Notes: generated from the letters alone by a model not told the origin. A stretch of DNA of 64,000 nt from Paraglaciecola sp. (GCA_009993955.1 JAACSL010000003.1:124001-188000), one strand, 5' to 3'. Positions 31,013-40,648 are shown, counted from the first letter of the stretch. Program-made: numbers and translations.

Positions 31013-32377
31013 TTAACGAATAACAATATACAAGGAGACATTACCGCGGATCACGCTCAGGGCGATGGTACCTTTAGCACTGTCTAATACCCCTCTCAGT
31101 TGCGCCACGTTGTCTACTTTTTGGCGATTCACTCCAATGATCACATCACCGTCTTGCAAGCCAATTAACGCGGCAGGAGAACGGGCTTCCAACTCAGAAA
31201 TAATCACGCCATCATCCCCTTGTTTGGTTTTACCATTGGTCAAGGTTGCGCCCTCGAGGGCCGGATGTATTTCTTTGGCTGCCACGATGGCTTGTTTAGC
31301 ATCACCGAGCACCACGTCAACGTTCAAGCGTTTGCCCTTACGCAAGATACCAAGTTTGATTTTGCTGCCAGCGCCTTTACTGGCCACTTTAGCACGCAAT
31401 TCTTGGAAACTTGTCACGGTTACGCCATTGATTTCAGTAATGATATCACCGGCTTGAATACCGCCTTTGTCAGCGGCTGAATCGGGTGACACTTCGCTCA
31501 CAAAGGCACCTTTGCTGACATCCAAGTTCATGGCTTCTGCCAATCCAGAGTCAACATCTTGACCAAGTATGCCTAATAAACCCCGGCGAACTTCACCAAA
31601 TTCAATGATTTGATCCACCAAACTTTTCATCATATTGGCGGGGATCGCAAAACCGATACCAACGTTGCCACCATTCGGACCAAAAATGGCGGTATTGATA
31701 CCCACTAGTTCACCGCGTAAATTCACCAAGGCACCACCAGAGTTGCCGCGATTGATGGCTGCATCGGTTTGGATGAAGTTTTCATAGCCGCCAATATTTA
31801 AACCCGAACGACCTAAGGCACTAACAATACCTGAGGTAACAGTCTGACTTAATCCAAAGGGGTTACCGATGGCCACAACAAAATCACCAACACGTAATTT
31901 GTCTGAGTCAGCGAGGGGCATGGCGGATAATTTATCGGGGTCGATTTTTAACAAAGCAATATCACTTTGTTCATCTGCGCCGAGTTTTTTAGCTGAAAAT
32001 TCGCGGCCATCAGTCAAGGTGACGGTAATTTCACTGGCATTGTCTACCACGTGATTGTTGGTCACAACATAGCCTTTTTCCGCATCAATAATCACCCCTG
32101 AACCCAAGCCTTTAAACGGTCTTTCTTGCACCTGTTCATCAGGTCCGCCAAAGTAACGTCGGAACATTTCCGGCACACGTTGGCGCGACACTTGTGTCCC
32201 TTCAACTGAAATGGTCACGATGGCCGGGGTGGCTTTTTCTATCATGGGTGCCAAACTTGGCACAGCATCTTTATCGTTAGAAAAAAATGGCAGTGCTGCA
32301 TTTGCCGTTAGGGTAACGGAGCTAATAGCTGCAACCATGGTGCAAACAGCTAACATACGATTCACTACTTTACTCAT
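31013..32377 (-). CDS. degQ: Periplasmic serine endoprotease DegQ/DegP family
   Basis: 454 residues: a signal peptide (about 1-27), a protease domain with His109 (TNNHVV), Asp139 (QSDIALL) and Ser213 (RGNSGGA), then two PDZ domains (about 260-350 and 375-450). The short LA loop and position next to degS favour DegQ over DegP. It degrades or refolds misfolded envelope proteins as oligomeric cages. The promoter is presumably in the 60-base gap to zapG. Confidence 0.94.
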   Translation of the reverse strand: MSKVVNRMLAVCTMVAAISSVTLTANAALPFFSNDKDAVPSLAPMIEKATPAIVTISVEGTQVSRQRVPEMFRRYFGGPDEQVQERPFKGLGSGVIIDAEKGYVVTNNHVVDNASEITVTLTDGREFSAKKLGADEQSDIALLKIDPDKLSAMPLADSDKLRVGDFVVAIGNPFGLSQTVTSGIVSALGRSGLNIGGYENFIQTDAAINRGNSGGALVNLRGELVGINTAIFGPNGGNVGIGFAIPANMMKSLVDQIIEFGEVRRGLLGILGQDVDSGLAEAMNLDVSKGAFVSEVSPDSAADKGGIQAGDIITEINGVTVTSFQELRAKVASKGAGSKIKLGILRKGKRLNVDVVLGDAKQAIVAAKEIHPALEGATLTNGKTKQGDDGVIISELEARSPAALIGLQDGDVIIGVNRQKVDNVAQLRGVLDSAKGTIALSVIRGNVSLYIVIR

Positions 32378-32446
32378 CGATTTAAATCTCCAACTTAGCC
32401 TATAAAGAAATCACTACAATGACTGTGCGTTGACGGCAAAAGTTCC

Positions 32447-32884
32447 TCATTGCTTGGGTTTGATTTTTTTACTTTCGCTGCCCGAAAATAGACCAGAACT
32501 TTGTGACGCAAAATCTAAAGGTTGAAATTCAGACGTGGTTTTTTCTTTGCTGGGTTTGGCGGCAGTGTGACGTAAATAAGCGCTGGCATGCTCACCAAAA
32601 AAGCTGACTGCCACCTCTGGAACATCGGTGTTTAGCTGGTTGAAGGCTTCTTCAAAAGTCGCGATTTGCTCACTTAGCGCATCGGCTTGCTGACGTAATT
32701 GCTCTGCGATGTATTTACTATCCTGCACATGATTCATGGCACGTTGGGTCATCAATTCTTTTATGTCGACTTTTTGTTTTTTGTCTTTTTCGGATAATAA
32801 TTTTCTCTCATTGACAAACTTTGCAACAAAATAGCCAATACATCCACCCACTACCAGTAACACCAAAGCCATTAACCAATCCAT
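32447..32884 (-). CDS. zapG: Cell division protein ZapG (YhcB, DUF1043)
   Basis: About 145 residues: an N-terminal transmembrane helix (WLMALVLLVVGGCIGYFVAKF) followed by coiled-coil (KLLSEKDKKQKVDIKELM; EQLRQQADALSEQIATFEEAF) and a polar tail. YhcB/ZapG links cell division and envelope growth at the inner membrane. The ATG at 32884 is preceded by AGGAG; an in-frame upstream codon at 32908 is less likely. It is divergent from zapE, as in E. coli. Confidence 0.88.
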   Translation of the reverse strand: MDWLMALVLLVVGGCIGYFVAKFVNERKLLSEKDKKQKVDIKELMTQRAMNHVQDSKYIAEQLRQQADALSEQIATFEEAFNQLNTDVPEVAVSFFGEHASAYLRHTAAKPSKEKTTSEFQPLDFASQSSGLFSGSESKKIKPKQ

Positions 32885-33086
32885 AGGAACTCCTATTAAA
32901 ACACGCAAATTTGCTTGCGTTTATGACACGCTACCGCATTTTCTTAGGCAAACATAAGCCACTGCAGCAGCGCAAATTATAAGATTAATTGTTATTATAC
33001 CCCGTGCCGTTTTATCACGGTCACTTTATTTGCGTTCAGCATTGTTTTCCATCCTTGCCCAGAATTTGAAGGACGTCACCGACCCT

Positions 33087-34193
33087 ATGCTAAATATGAG
33101 CCCTTGGCAAAAATATCAAGATGACTTGCAAGATGCATCCTTTCAATACGATGCAGCACAAGAAAATGCAGTAAAAGAATTGCAACGCCTCTACGAAGAG
33201 TTGACTCAACCTGAGCGAAAACTCACTTGGCGAGTAAAATTACAAAGTGCCTTCGGTAAAGGGTTGTTGCAACCAAGTATTCAAGGTTTGTATTTCTGGG
33301 GTGGGGTTGGTCGCGGTAAAACTTACCTTGTGGATACGTTTTACGAATGTTTGCCCTTTGGTCGCAAAATGCGCATTCACTTTCATCGTTTTATGCAACG
33401 CATCCACCAAGAACTAAAACTGCTACAGGGGCAGAGTGACCCGCTAAAAAAAATTGCCAGCAAATTAGCCAATGAAACGCGCGTGATTTGTTTTGATGAA
33501 TTTTTTGTCTCGGATATCACTGATGCAATGATTTTAGGTACCTTGATGGAAGAATTGTTTAGTCATGGCATCGTGTTGGTGGCCACCTCAAACATCATCC
33601 CAGACGAGTTATATCGTAACGGTCTGCAGCGCGCTCGTTTTTTACCGGCGATTGAATTAATTAATCAAAATACCCGAGTGGTGAATGTTGATAGTGGCAT
33701 CGATTATCGTTTGCGTGCCCTCAAACAAGCAGAAATTTATCATTATCCCGCAGATGCCCAAGCCATGGAAAACTTGCACGTGTATTTTAAGCAACTCTCC
33801 CCAGAGCTGGGTACTGAGCGGCAACCCATTGAGATTGAAGGGCGTTTAATTCCCACCTTGTGTTTCGCCGATGGTGCGGTGATGTTTGACTTTCGTGCCT
33901 TGTGTGATGGACCGCGCGGCCAAAGTGATTACATAGAAATCAGTCGCTGCTATCACAGTGTACTGGTGGCGAATGTGGAACAAATGGGGTCGGCCATGGA
34001 CGACGTTGCCCGGCGTTTCATCGCCATGGTAGATGAATTTTATGAACGCAATGTGAAATTGATCATGTCAGCCGCAGTGCCCCTTGAACAGTTATACACC
34101 GAGGGGCGTTTGAGTTTTGAGTTTAAACGTTGTTTAAGCCGTTTGAAGGAAATGCAGTCACACGATTACCTAGCAAGTCAACATTTGGCTTAA
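33087..34193 (+). CDS. zapE: Cell division ATPase ZapE (AFG1 family)
   Basis: About 368 residues of the AFG1/ZapE ATPase family. Walker A GGVGRGKT at 72-79, Walker B VICFDEFFVSD, and the sensor region VATSNIIPDELY are all present. It interacts with FtsZ and destabilises FtsZ polymers under low oxygen or heat in E. coli. The frame opens at 33030, but the family N-terminus favours ATG 33087 (or 33096). In many gammaproteobacteria rplM-rpsI follow; here a YebC-like gene does. Confidence 0.92.
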   Translation: MLNMSPWQKYQDDLQDASFQYDAAQENAVKELQRLYEELTQPERKLTWRVKLQSAFGKGLLQPSIQGLYFWGGVGRGKTYLVDTFYECLPFGRKMRIHFHRFMQRIHQELKLLQGQSDPLKKIASKLANETRVICFDEFFVSDITDAMILGTLMEELFSHGIVLVATSNIIPDELYRNGLQRARFLPAIELINQNTRVVNVDSGIDYRLRALKQAEIYHYPADAQAMENLHVYFKQLSPELGTERQPIEIEGRLIPTLCFADGAVMFDFRALCDGPRGQSDYIEISRCYHSVLVANVEQMGSAMDDVARRFIAMVDEFYERNVKLIMSAAVPLEQLYTEGRLSFEFKRCLSRLKEMQSHDYLASQHLA

Positions 34194-34332
34194 GCAGCCA
34201 GCAACAATTGTTGATTGCTTTTGTACTCTGTGCTGAAAGTGGGTAAAATCCGCGCCACTTAACATACTGATCAGCATGGCTGAGTATGCAATGTTCATCA
34301 CAATCTAGCAGTCGATTAGAAGAGATTAATAC

Positions 34333-35061
34333 ATGGGTAGAAAGTTCGAAGTTCGCAAAGTCGCCATGGCCAAGACCCAAGGTGCAAAAACCAAGGTTTA
34401 TTCCAAATACGGTAAAGAGATCTATGTTTGTGCTAAAAATGGTGGTGTAGATCCACAAGCCAACCTAGCACTACGCCGCTTGATGGACAAAGCTAAAAAA
34501 GATCAAGTGCCTAGTCACGTGATCGAAAAAGCCATTGAAAAAGCCAGTGGTGGCGCCGGTGAAGACTTTGTACCGGCACGCTATGAAGGCTTTGGTCCCG
34601 GTGGTTGCATGGTGATTGTCGACTGTTTAACCGACAACAACAATCGCACCATTACCGACGTGCGTAACTGTTTCACTAAAACCAATTCAAAAATTGGTGC
34701 GCCAGGTGCAGTGGCCCACATGTTTGATCATCAAGCCGTGTTTTCTTTTAAAGGCGATGACGAAGACGCTGTATTAGAAATATTGATGGAAGCTGACGTA
34801 GACGTGACAGAAGTTGAATGCGAAGACGGCATGATTACCGTTTATGCCCCGCATACCGAGTTTAACAGTACACGCACAGCGTTGACTGCCGCGAATCCTG
34901 ACATCGAGTTTGAAGTAGACGAAATCACCTTCTTACCCCAGACAGAAACAGTGGTAAGTGGCGATGATGTCGCCGTGTTCGACAAGTTTATGGACATGCT
35001 TAATGACTGTGACGACGTGCAAGACATTTATCACAACGCCACGGTAGAACGTGGGGAATAG
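34333..35061 (+). CDS. YebC/PmpR family protein, YeeN type
   Basis: 242 residues with the three-domain YebC fold. The N-terminus ([29 protein letters not shown]) has Lys-Tyr-Ser-Lys in place of the RAKxFTKL of classical YebC, which marks the YeeN subgroup. YebC-type proteins were long called transcription regulators; recent work on the family links them to translation of difficult sequences such as polyproline, so the old name should be used with care. Monocistronic, ended by a strong terminator. Confidence 0.88.
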   Translation: MGRKFEVRKVAMAKTQGAKTKVYSKYGKEIYVCAKNGGVDPQANLALRRLMDKAKKDQVPSHVIEKAIEKASGGAGEDFVPARYEGFGPGGCMVIVDCLTDNNNRTITDVRNCFTKTNSKIGAPGAVAHMFDHQAVFSFKGDDEDAVLEILMEADVDVTEVECEDGMITVYAPHTEFNSTRTALTAANPDIEFEVDEITFLPQTETVVSGDDVAVFDKFMDMLNDCDDVQDIYHNATVERGE

Positions 35062-35077
35062 TGTGCCTTCATGGTGA

Positions 35078-35106
35078 CAAAAAACCGAGCACATGCTCGG
35101 TTTTTT
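35078..35106. terminator. Bidirectional terminator between YeeN-type gene and nucleosidase
   Basis: Ten-base stem AAAACCGAGC (35081-35090) / GCTCGGTTTT (35095-35104), loop ACAT, with A's before and T's after. Confidence 0.9.
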
Positions 35107-35149
35107 ATGCAATAGGCCTTTGCTTCACTGCCTATTGATAGAGCAAGCA

Positions 35150-36169
35150 TTATGGTTTGGCTTCGGCCAACACTATTTGATCGAGAATGCCTAACAGCAA
35201 TTTGGTGCCTGTACCCGACGCAATGCCGTCGAACACATTTTCTACATTTTTGCCTTGTTGACCGCCGGCTAAATCGCTGATGGAGCGGATCACTAACCAA
35301 TCAACATCATTCACAAAACACACTTGCGCCACCGCTGCCGATTCCATTTCGGTGACTTGTGCTTTATACACGCGCTGCAACCATTGACGATATTGGGCGT
35401 TGTCGAGAAATACCGAACCTGTCACGCCATTACCACCAATTTTGATGTTGATAGGATGACCAGAGGGCATTTTAATAGGGTCGATGGTGTTTACCGCTTG
35501 GTGGGCGAGCGCAATTAACTGTGGTGTGGCCGTAAAATATGGCATTTGCTGCGGGCTGTCCCAGCCATCTTTCACCACGGCCATTTCCTCTGGGTGAATG
35601 AAACCGTAGTTTTCATAAGCGGGAGCATGGGGGTCTTGCGTTTGTCGTTGTTTGTAACTGGCCAACGCAGCTTCGTAATAATCGGGAAGAATAAACTTTC
35701 CTTCAGCTTGGGGATCTGAGTTGACATATACCGACTCATCATGGAAGTACCAACGTTCTGGCACGGCAATATCACCTGGGTGAAATTCGGGATTGACGGC
35801 GCCAGCAATGCCCATCATCACGACACGTTCAATTGGAAAATAATCGAGGGCCATCTGCATGGTCATCGCCGCATTTGGCACACTGACGCCGGTGGTAAAG
35901 ATAACCACAGGTTCACCTTTATAGTGACCAAGTTGATATTTTACCCCCTTGATGGTCAGCGTTTGTTCAATCTTTGCTTCACTCAGCTTAGCAAAAGCTT
36001 GGTCGATGGCATTAATTTCTGGTGCATAGGCCGCGACAATGGCCGTCCAGCGATTTTCTACCAAAAATGTTTTAGGACCATAACTGTCTGGCTTTGGCGT
36101 TTGTGCAAAGGCGTGATATGTCACGATACAAGCACTGAGTAACATAATGAATCTAAGGGCTTTTTGCAT
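35150..36169 (-). CDS. Exported MTA/SAH-type nucleosidase
   Basis: About 339 residues: a signal peptide (ALRFIMLLSACIVTYHAFA) and a PNP/UDP-family nucleosidase domain. Active-site features of MTA/SAH nucleosidase are visible: Glu51 (YAPEINAI, equivalent to Glu12 in E. coli Pfs), the EMESAAVAQVC substrate motif, and Asp in RSISDLAGG as the general acid. The export signal sets it apart from cytosolic Pfs: it should act in the periplasm on external nucleosides. It is about 100 residues longer than Pfs, with an insertion (about 170-230). Start: ATG 36169 rather than TTG 36187. Confidence 0.8.
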   Translation of the reverse strand: MQKALRFIMLLSACIVTYHAFAQTPKPDSYGPKTFLVENRWTAIVAAYAPEINAIDQAFAKLSEAKIEQTLTIKGVKYQLGHYKGEPVVIFTTGVSVPNAAMTMQMALDYFPIERVVMMGIAGAVNPEFHPGDIAVPERWYFHDESVYVNSDPQAEGKFILPDYYEAALASYKQRQTQDPHAPAYENYGFIHPEEMAVVKDGWDSPQQMPYFTATPQLIALAHQAVNTIDPIKMPSGHPINIKIGGNGVTGSVFLDNAQYRQWLQRVYKAQVTEMESAAVAQVCFVNDVDWLVIRSISDLAGGQQGKNVENVFDGIASGTGTKLLLGILDQIVLAEAKP

Positions 36170-36309
36170 GGTGGATGATTGCTTCAAGTTAGTGCAGCTG
36201 AGCGTTTTGAGGGCAAAGTCTACAAGACTTGCCGCGCTATCACTACAGAGTAAGGTTTAAGCAGAGACTTATGATAAATACGTGCCAAGTTGCACAAGGT
36301 CCCTAAGCA

Positions 36310-36864
36310 TTATTTGCCAATTAAGCGCAGAAACTCATCACGTGTGGCTTGTGAACGACGAAACGACCCCAGCATCACTGAGGTGACCATCGATGAATTT
36401 TGTTTTTGTACCCCACGCATCATCATGCACATGTGTTTACCTTCCATAATCACCCCGACGCCCTTGGCACCGGTAACGCTCTGAATGGCGTCAGCAATTT
36501 GTTTGGTTAAACCTTCTTGAATTTGTAAACGCCGAGCAAACATATCAACAATCCGCGCAAACTTTGACAAACCCAATACCTTGCCCTCGGGGATGTATGC
36601 GATATGGCAGCGACCAATGAAAGGCAAAATATGGTGTTCACAAAGGGAGTAATATTCGATGTCTTGAATCACCACCATCTCATCGGTATCTGCTTCGAAT
36701 ATTGCGCCGTTAACCACGGTTTCGAGGGACTTAGCGTAGCCGTCTGTCAAAAAGCGCATCGCTTTTGCAGCCCGTGCAGGAGTATCTAACAACCCATTGC
36801 GATTGACGTCTTCACCAAGAATGTTAAGGATATCAGTGTAGTGTTCAGACAGTTTGTCAGCCAT
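36310..36864 (-). CDS. folE: GTP cyclohydrolase I
   Basis: 184 residues. Converts GTP to 7,8-dihydroneopterin triphosphate for folate. Zinc-binding Cys75 and His78 lie in [10 protein letters not shown]; the third ligand Cys is in [11 protein letters not shown]. The [20 protein letters not shown] helix and VMLGSFRRS segment are characteristic. The zinc-type enzyme would not need FolE2. It is in a leftward row with the 60-residue unknown and hemJ; a 140-base gap separates it from the nucleosidase. Confidence 0.96.
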   Translation of the reverse strand: MADKLSEHYTDILNILGEDVNRNGLLDTPARAAKAMRFLTDGYAKSLETVVNGAIFEADTDEMVVIQDIEYYSLCEHHILPFIGRCHIAYIPEGKVLGLSKFARIVDMFARRLQIQEGLTKQIADAIQSVTGAKGVGVIMEGKHMCMMMRGVQKQNSSMVTSVMLGSFRRSQATRDEFLRLIGK

Positions 36865-36918
36865 AACCTGTTCTCATGTTGATTTGCATGTTTTCTCTAC
36901 ACACCTCACGCTTGTTTG

Positions 36919-37101
36919 TCATTTTCGACTGGCTTTGCTGGTTAATGCTTGACGCATACTCACAAAATAGGCGTCAAGTGCGGTCTTGGCGTGATCATAT
37001 CGGGCGACGTATTCAGCCGAGTCAGGGTGCTGTTTTAGCTGCTCATAAGCCACATCCGTTTGTTTCAATAACATGCGTAAATGCTGTTGATTTATTTCCA
37101 T
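36919..37101 (-). CDS. Small conserved-looking hypothetical protein (60 aa)
   Basis: Not recognised. An all-helical, soluble 60-residue protein (NQQHLRMLLKQTDVAYEQL; YDHAKTALDAYFVSM) with a basic end. The ATG at 37101 follows AAAGGATGACGAT, so translation is plausible. It lies between hemJ and folE on the same strand. Confidence 0.55.
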   Translation of the reverse strand: MEINQQHLRMLLKQTDVAYEQLKQHPDSAEYVARYDHAKTALDAYFVSMRQALTSKASRK

Positions 37102-37194
37102 ATCGTCATCCTTTAACAAAACACTCCTCTATCTCAACGTTAGCACTGAACCATTATTACACCAACTTGGCGCCACATTAATGAGGAAATCCCA

Positions 37195-37629
37195 TCATCC
37201 AAAAGTAGGTTTGATGATGGCTAGGCATATAATGGCCAATAAAGCCAACACTGGAGCCTCATTTAAAAATCGGTAAAACCGGCTTGAATGTGTATTGTTA
37301 TCGGTAGCAAATTGCTTTAACAATACATACAAATAGGCATGATAGGCATAGATCAATACCAGCAATGCCAGCTTCAGGTGCAACCAGTGCGAAGCGACAA
37401 ACCAAGCTTTACCATAGCTGTAAATTAAGGCGAGTCCAAATAATAAGGTAAGCACCGCAAAAGGTGTGACAAACCACCAAAGTCGTCTCTCCATTATCTT
37501 CAATTGCTCATGTACAGCGGGTTCTTGAGATTGTGCGTGATATACAAAAAGTCGTGGTAAATAAAATAAACCCGCCATCCATGCCACCATAAAAAAGATA
37601 TGCAAGGCTTTTAACCATAAAATCAGCAT
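37195..37629 (-). CDS. hemJ: Protoporphyrinogen IX oxidase HemJ
   Basis: 144-residue membrane protein with four hydrophobic helices. The N-terminal ALHIFFMVAWMAGLFYLPRLFVYH carries His10, the family's conserved heme ligand position, and the LHLKLALL segment has the conserved Lys. It oxidises protoporphyrinogen IX to protoporphyrin IX in heme synthesis, replacing HemG or HemY. I chose ATG 37629 because GAGAGGTGG is well spaced before it, over the in-frame GTG at 37641. Confidence 0.88.
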   Translation of the reverse strand: MLILWLKALHIFFMVAWMAGLFYLPRLFVYHAQSQEPAVHEQLKIMERRLWWFVTPFAVLTLLFGLALIYSYGKAWFVASHWLHLKLALLVLIYAYHAYLYVLLKQFATDNNTHSSRFYRFLNEAPVLALLAIICLAIIKPTFG

Positions 37630-37664
37630 GAATAAAACCACCTCTCTTGTGTATTGACCTGCAA

Positions 37665-39341
37665 TTAGAAACTTTCTTTATGTAAATAGCTACGTAGGGC
37701 GTGCCAAGTGATAACGCCAACTATCTGCGTAGGATCTGAAGCATAAACATACACGGCACCATCCCGCTTGGCTTGCAACAAGCTATAGACTTCGGCCAGC
37801 GTCGCTTGATCACTCACCCCTTTTATTTCAGTGTGACTCAAGGGTTTAGATTCGCGTCCTAAGCTGAGGTCAAACTGCACAAGGGTGAAGCGCTGCTTGC
37901 CTTCCAGGTTTTCTTGCTGGAGTACAGGGTGGGTAGGAGACGCTTGTAAAAATGCCAAGATCTGCTCAGTTTGTACCGCTGGAAACAACTTAAATTGTGT
38001 GTCCATCACCGCTAAAACCCCGGTTTTTTGTAAGGATTCAATGACTGGCGAGGTAGTGTAGGGTAATTTTTGGTAATCCAGTTGGCGGATAAAAATCGAG
38101 CTGTTGCCTAAAAACTGGGTAGACGTGACATAGGCCGGCACAATCACCAAGATAGCGGGTAGAATCAGTTCTGGGCTGAATGACAGCTCCATGACAGCAG
38201 ACAAGGCAGCCAAGGGCGCATGCACGACCGCGGCCATTAAACCAGCCATGCCTAGTAATGAAAAGCTACCGCTAAGTTCAGCACTGTTACCCATGATGAG
38301 ACTGAGGGGAGTAACCAACAACGCCCCGCTAAACATACCGATGACAAAAACCGGCCCCATGATACCGCCTGGTACACCCAAGCCAATGGCAATAATAGTT
38401 AATAGAAATTTAGCCACTAAAATAGCCAATAAAAGCAGATGATTTTGGTCAGAAATCAGCGCATCAGCCGTGCCAAAGTGGGCACCCAAGGCCTCAGGTA
38501 AATAGAAGCCAACAACCCCAGTAATCGCCCCTGCAATCAACAAACGTTTACTCATGTTAAAGCGCTGAAATCCTTTGATCACATACATTAAAGAGTTATT
38601 GAAAACCGAGGCCAACCAACCTAAGGCAATCCCACACAACACCAAATAGAGATAAATAAAGTGACTAAATTCCGTGAATTGAATAAACGCAAGTTCATGG
38701 GAACTGCCAAACACCAAACGGGTCATTACACTACCGCAAGCTGCCGCCAACATGATAGGAATAAAAATATGAATCTTGTATTCACGTAACACCACTTCCA
38801 TAACAAAAATAACGGCAGCAAATGGCGTGTTAAATGAAGCAGAGATGCCAGCAGCGATGCCGCAGCCTGAGAGAATGCGAATACTGTTATAAGGCAGTTT
38901 TAACCACTGGCCAAAAAAGCTGCTACCCGCTGCACCTAAGTGCACAGAAGGCCCCTCTCGACCTACTGAAAAACCCGCTGCAATAGCAATAGCGCCACCA
39001 AAAAACTGGTTGATGCTGGTGCGAAAGGGCATTTGTCCAAAATAATGTTTTACCCGATGAATGACAAAGGGAATGCCCATTCGGTAATGTTTAAAACCCG
39101 TGAGATAGGCGATAAGAATAATGGCTGCCGCCGCGGCCATGGGTAGGAATAAGCGGGCAACATCGTTGAGCTGCGAAAACTGATCGATCTGACTTAAAAA
39201 GTACAGCTGCAGCCATTCAATACACAGGCGGAACAATATGATCAACGTGGCCGCACTGACACCGCCAACTATACCTAACAAACACAGTTGAAAGGATGTG
39301 CGCGGATGAGCCAGTTCTTGTCTAAAATCGGCTAGCTTCAC
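37665..39341 (-). CDS. CLC family chloride channel/transporter with C-terminal CBS region
   Basis: 558 residues: about ten to twelve membrane helices and a cytosolic CBS-type region (about 430-558). The gating glutamate is Glu129 in SVGREGP, and GIPGGI-like VPGGIMGP and the HAPLAALSAVMEL segments are typical. At the position of the proton-transfer glutamate (Glu203 in E. coli ClcA), the sequence reads MEVV, so Val183 stands there, as in CLC channels and in the ClcB branch. It may pass chloride without tight proton coupling. It starts the leftward clc-hemJ-small ORF-folE row. Confidence 0.9.
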   Translation of the reverse strand: MKLADFRQELAHPRTSFQLCLLGIVGGVSAATLIILFRLCIEWLQLYFLSQIDQFSQLNDVARLFLPMAAAAAIILIAYLTGFKHYRMGIPFVIHRVKHYFGQMPFRTSINQFFGGAIAIAAGFSVGREGPSVHLGAAGSSFFGQWLKLPYNSIRILSGCGIAAGISASFNTPFAAVIFVMEVVLREYKIHIFIPIMLAAACGSVMTRLVFGSSHELAFIQFTEFSHFIYLYLVLCGIALGWLASVFNNSLMYVIKGFQRFNMSKRLLIAGAITGVVGFYLPEALGAHFGTADALISDQNHLLLLAILVAKFLLTIIAIGLGVPGGIMGPVFVIGMFSGALLVTPLSLIMGNSAELSGSFSLLGMAGLMAAVVHAPLAALSAVMELSFSPELILPAILVIVPAYVTSTQFLGNSSIFIRQLDYQKLPYTTSPVIESLQKTGVLAVMDTQFKLFPAVQTEQILAFLQASPTHPVLQQENLEGKQRFTLVQFDLSLGRESKPLSHTEIKGVSDQATLAEVYSLLQAKRDGAVYVYASDPTQIVGVITWHALRSYLHKESF

Positions 39342-39442
39342 TCAATGATAACCAGTTGATTTGAAAGTAGTTATCTGCAGCTTATCATAAGTTTTCAGTT
39401 TGCATCGGGCTAAACACAAAATTCCCGCATTTAGACCAGTGA

Positions 39443-40195
39443 GTGATAGACTTCCGTCTAATTTTTACTGCTAGTACGAGTGATGTTGTGACATTTGAAA
39501 CCTTAAAACACAAATTTGGCGCGTTTCGTAGCTACTTGATTATCCTAGTAGCACTCCTCGGTAGCGCCTACTTAGGTTATCAAGGTGGGCATTATTTTAC
39601 TGCACTGCAATTACGCCAACTCAACACCTTGCAGCAAACCAATCAAAACCTCAAAAAAGAGAATGCCGAACTCAGCCAGAATTACAATGTATTGAGAGTT
39701 GAATTAGAAGTAGCAAAATTGTCAGAACAAAAAACCTTTGAAGAGATTAAGCAAGGTTTAGAGCGGGAGAAGGCCTTGCAACAAGACATTGCCTTTTATC
39801 AGCAAGTGATGGCACCCGAGTTAAGCCAGCAGGGTTTTGTGATCGATGCCTTCAATGTTAGCAAGTCACTCAGTGATCGCGCTTACCGTTTTGAAATTGT
39901 GCTCATGCAACGTGAAAAAATAAATAACACCTTAAAAGGTACCTTAGATGTTGTGTTGATCGGCAGCGAAGCAGGCAATGCCAAACAATATGCGCTGAAA
40001 GATCTCCTCGTGGATCAGAACATGAGTCTAACTTTTGGTTTCAAATATTTCCAAGTGGTAGAAGGGGAGATTCAACTGCCAGAAAACTTTTTGCCAGAGC
40101 GAGTACTCATCAATGCAGAAATCTATCAGTTCAACCGTAAAAAAGGTGATCTGCAGTCGAGTTTCAACTGGGTGCAATCAAATCCAAGTGAATAG
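39443..40195 (+). CDS. DUF6776-like membrane protein with coiled coil
   Basis: About 235-250 residues. One N-terminal transmembrane helix (YLIILVALLGSAYLGYQGG), a long coiled coil (about 55-115; QNLKKENAELSQNY, LSEQKTFEEIKQGLEREK), and a C-terminal beta-rich periplasmic domain. This fits DUF6776, a family of unknown function often next to erpA in marine gammaproteobacteria (from memory). The true start may be an internal GTG near 39488 (TFETLKHKFG...). Confidence 0.6.
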   Translation: MIDFRLIFTASTSDVVTFETLKHKFGAFRSYLIILVALLGSAYLGYQGGHYFTALQLRQLNTLQQTNQNLKKENAELSQNYNVLRVELEVAKLSEQKTFEEIKQGLEREKALQQDIAFYQQVMAPELSQQGFVIDAFNVSKSLSDRAYRFEIVLMQREKINNTLKGTLDVVLIGSEAGNAKQYALKDLLVDQNMSLTFGFKYFQVVEGEIQLPENFLPERVLINAEIYQFNRKKGDLQSSFNWVQSNPSE

Positions 40196-40261
40196 TTGAC
40201 CATTATAGTCAAGTATTAGATAATTAAGTCAATCCTGTTATGTTGTTCTGTGAGGCCATTT

Positions 40262-40606
40262 ATGTCGGTACAAGCACTCTCTCCTATTGAATTCTCTGAT
40301 GCTGCCGCCAAAAAAGTGAAAGCTCTGGTTCAGGAAGAGGAAAATCCAAATTTAAAGTTACGGGTTTATGTGACTGGTGGGGGTTGTTCTGGATTTCAAT
40401 ACGGTTTTACCTTTGACGAAAAAGTCAATGAAGGTGATACCACGATTGATAAAGATGAAGTGACCTTGGTGGTTGACCCCATGAGTTTGCAATACTTAGT
40501 GGGGGGTAAAGTGGATTATACCGAGGGATTAGAAGGCTCACGCTTTTTGGTGAATAATCCAAATGCCACGACAACCTGTGGCTGTGGTTCATCGTTTTCT
40601 ATTTAA
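40262..40606 (+). CDS. erpA: Iron-sulfur cluster insertion protein ErpA
   Basis: 114 residues, the same length as E. coli ErpA, with its three cluster cysteines at identical positions: Cys42 (GGGCSGF), Cys106 and Cys108 (TCGCGSSF). It is an A-type carrier that delivers [4Fe-4S] clusters to apoproteins such as IspG and IspH. The ATG at 40262 has TGAGG in front; a GTG at 40250 is in frame. It is followed by its own terminator. Confidence 0.96.
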   Translation: MSVQALSPIEFSDAAAKKVKALVQEEENPNLKLRVYVTGGGCSGFQYGFTFDEKVNEGDTTIDKDEVTLVVDPMSLQYLVGGKVDYTEGLEGSRFLVNNPNATTTCGCGSSFSI

Positions 40607-40618
40607 CGTTAAGTCTAT

Positions 40619-40648
40619 AAAAAAACCGCGCCTAGCGCGGTTTTTTTA
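40619..40648. terminator. Bidirectional terminator between erpA and the DUF1338 gene
   Basis: Stem CCGCGC (40626-40631) / GCGCGG (40635-40640) with A's to the left and T's to the right. Confidence 0.87.

Noticed and set aside
31065-31457. 130-codon rightward ORF opposite degQ
   Set aside because: Antisense shadow of the PDZ region of degQ.
36212-36233. Hairpin GGCAAAGTC/GACTTGCC downstream of folE as a terminator
   Set aside because: The stem has a bulge and lacks a T-run on the folE strand, so it does not meet the terminator pattern.
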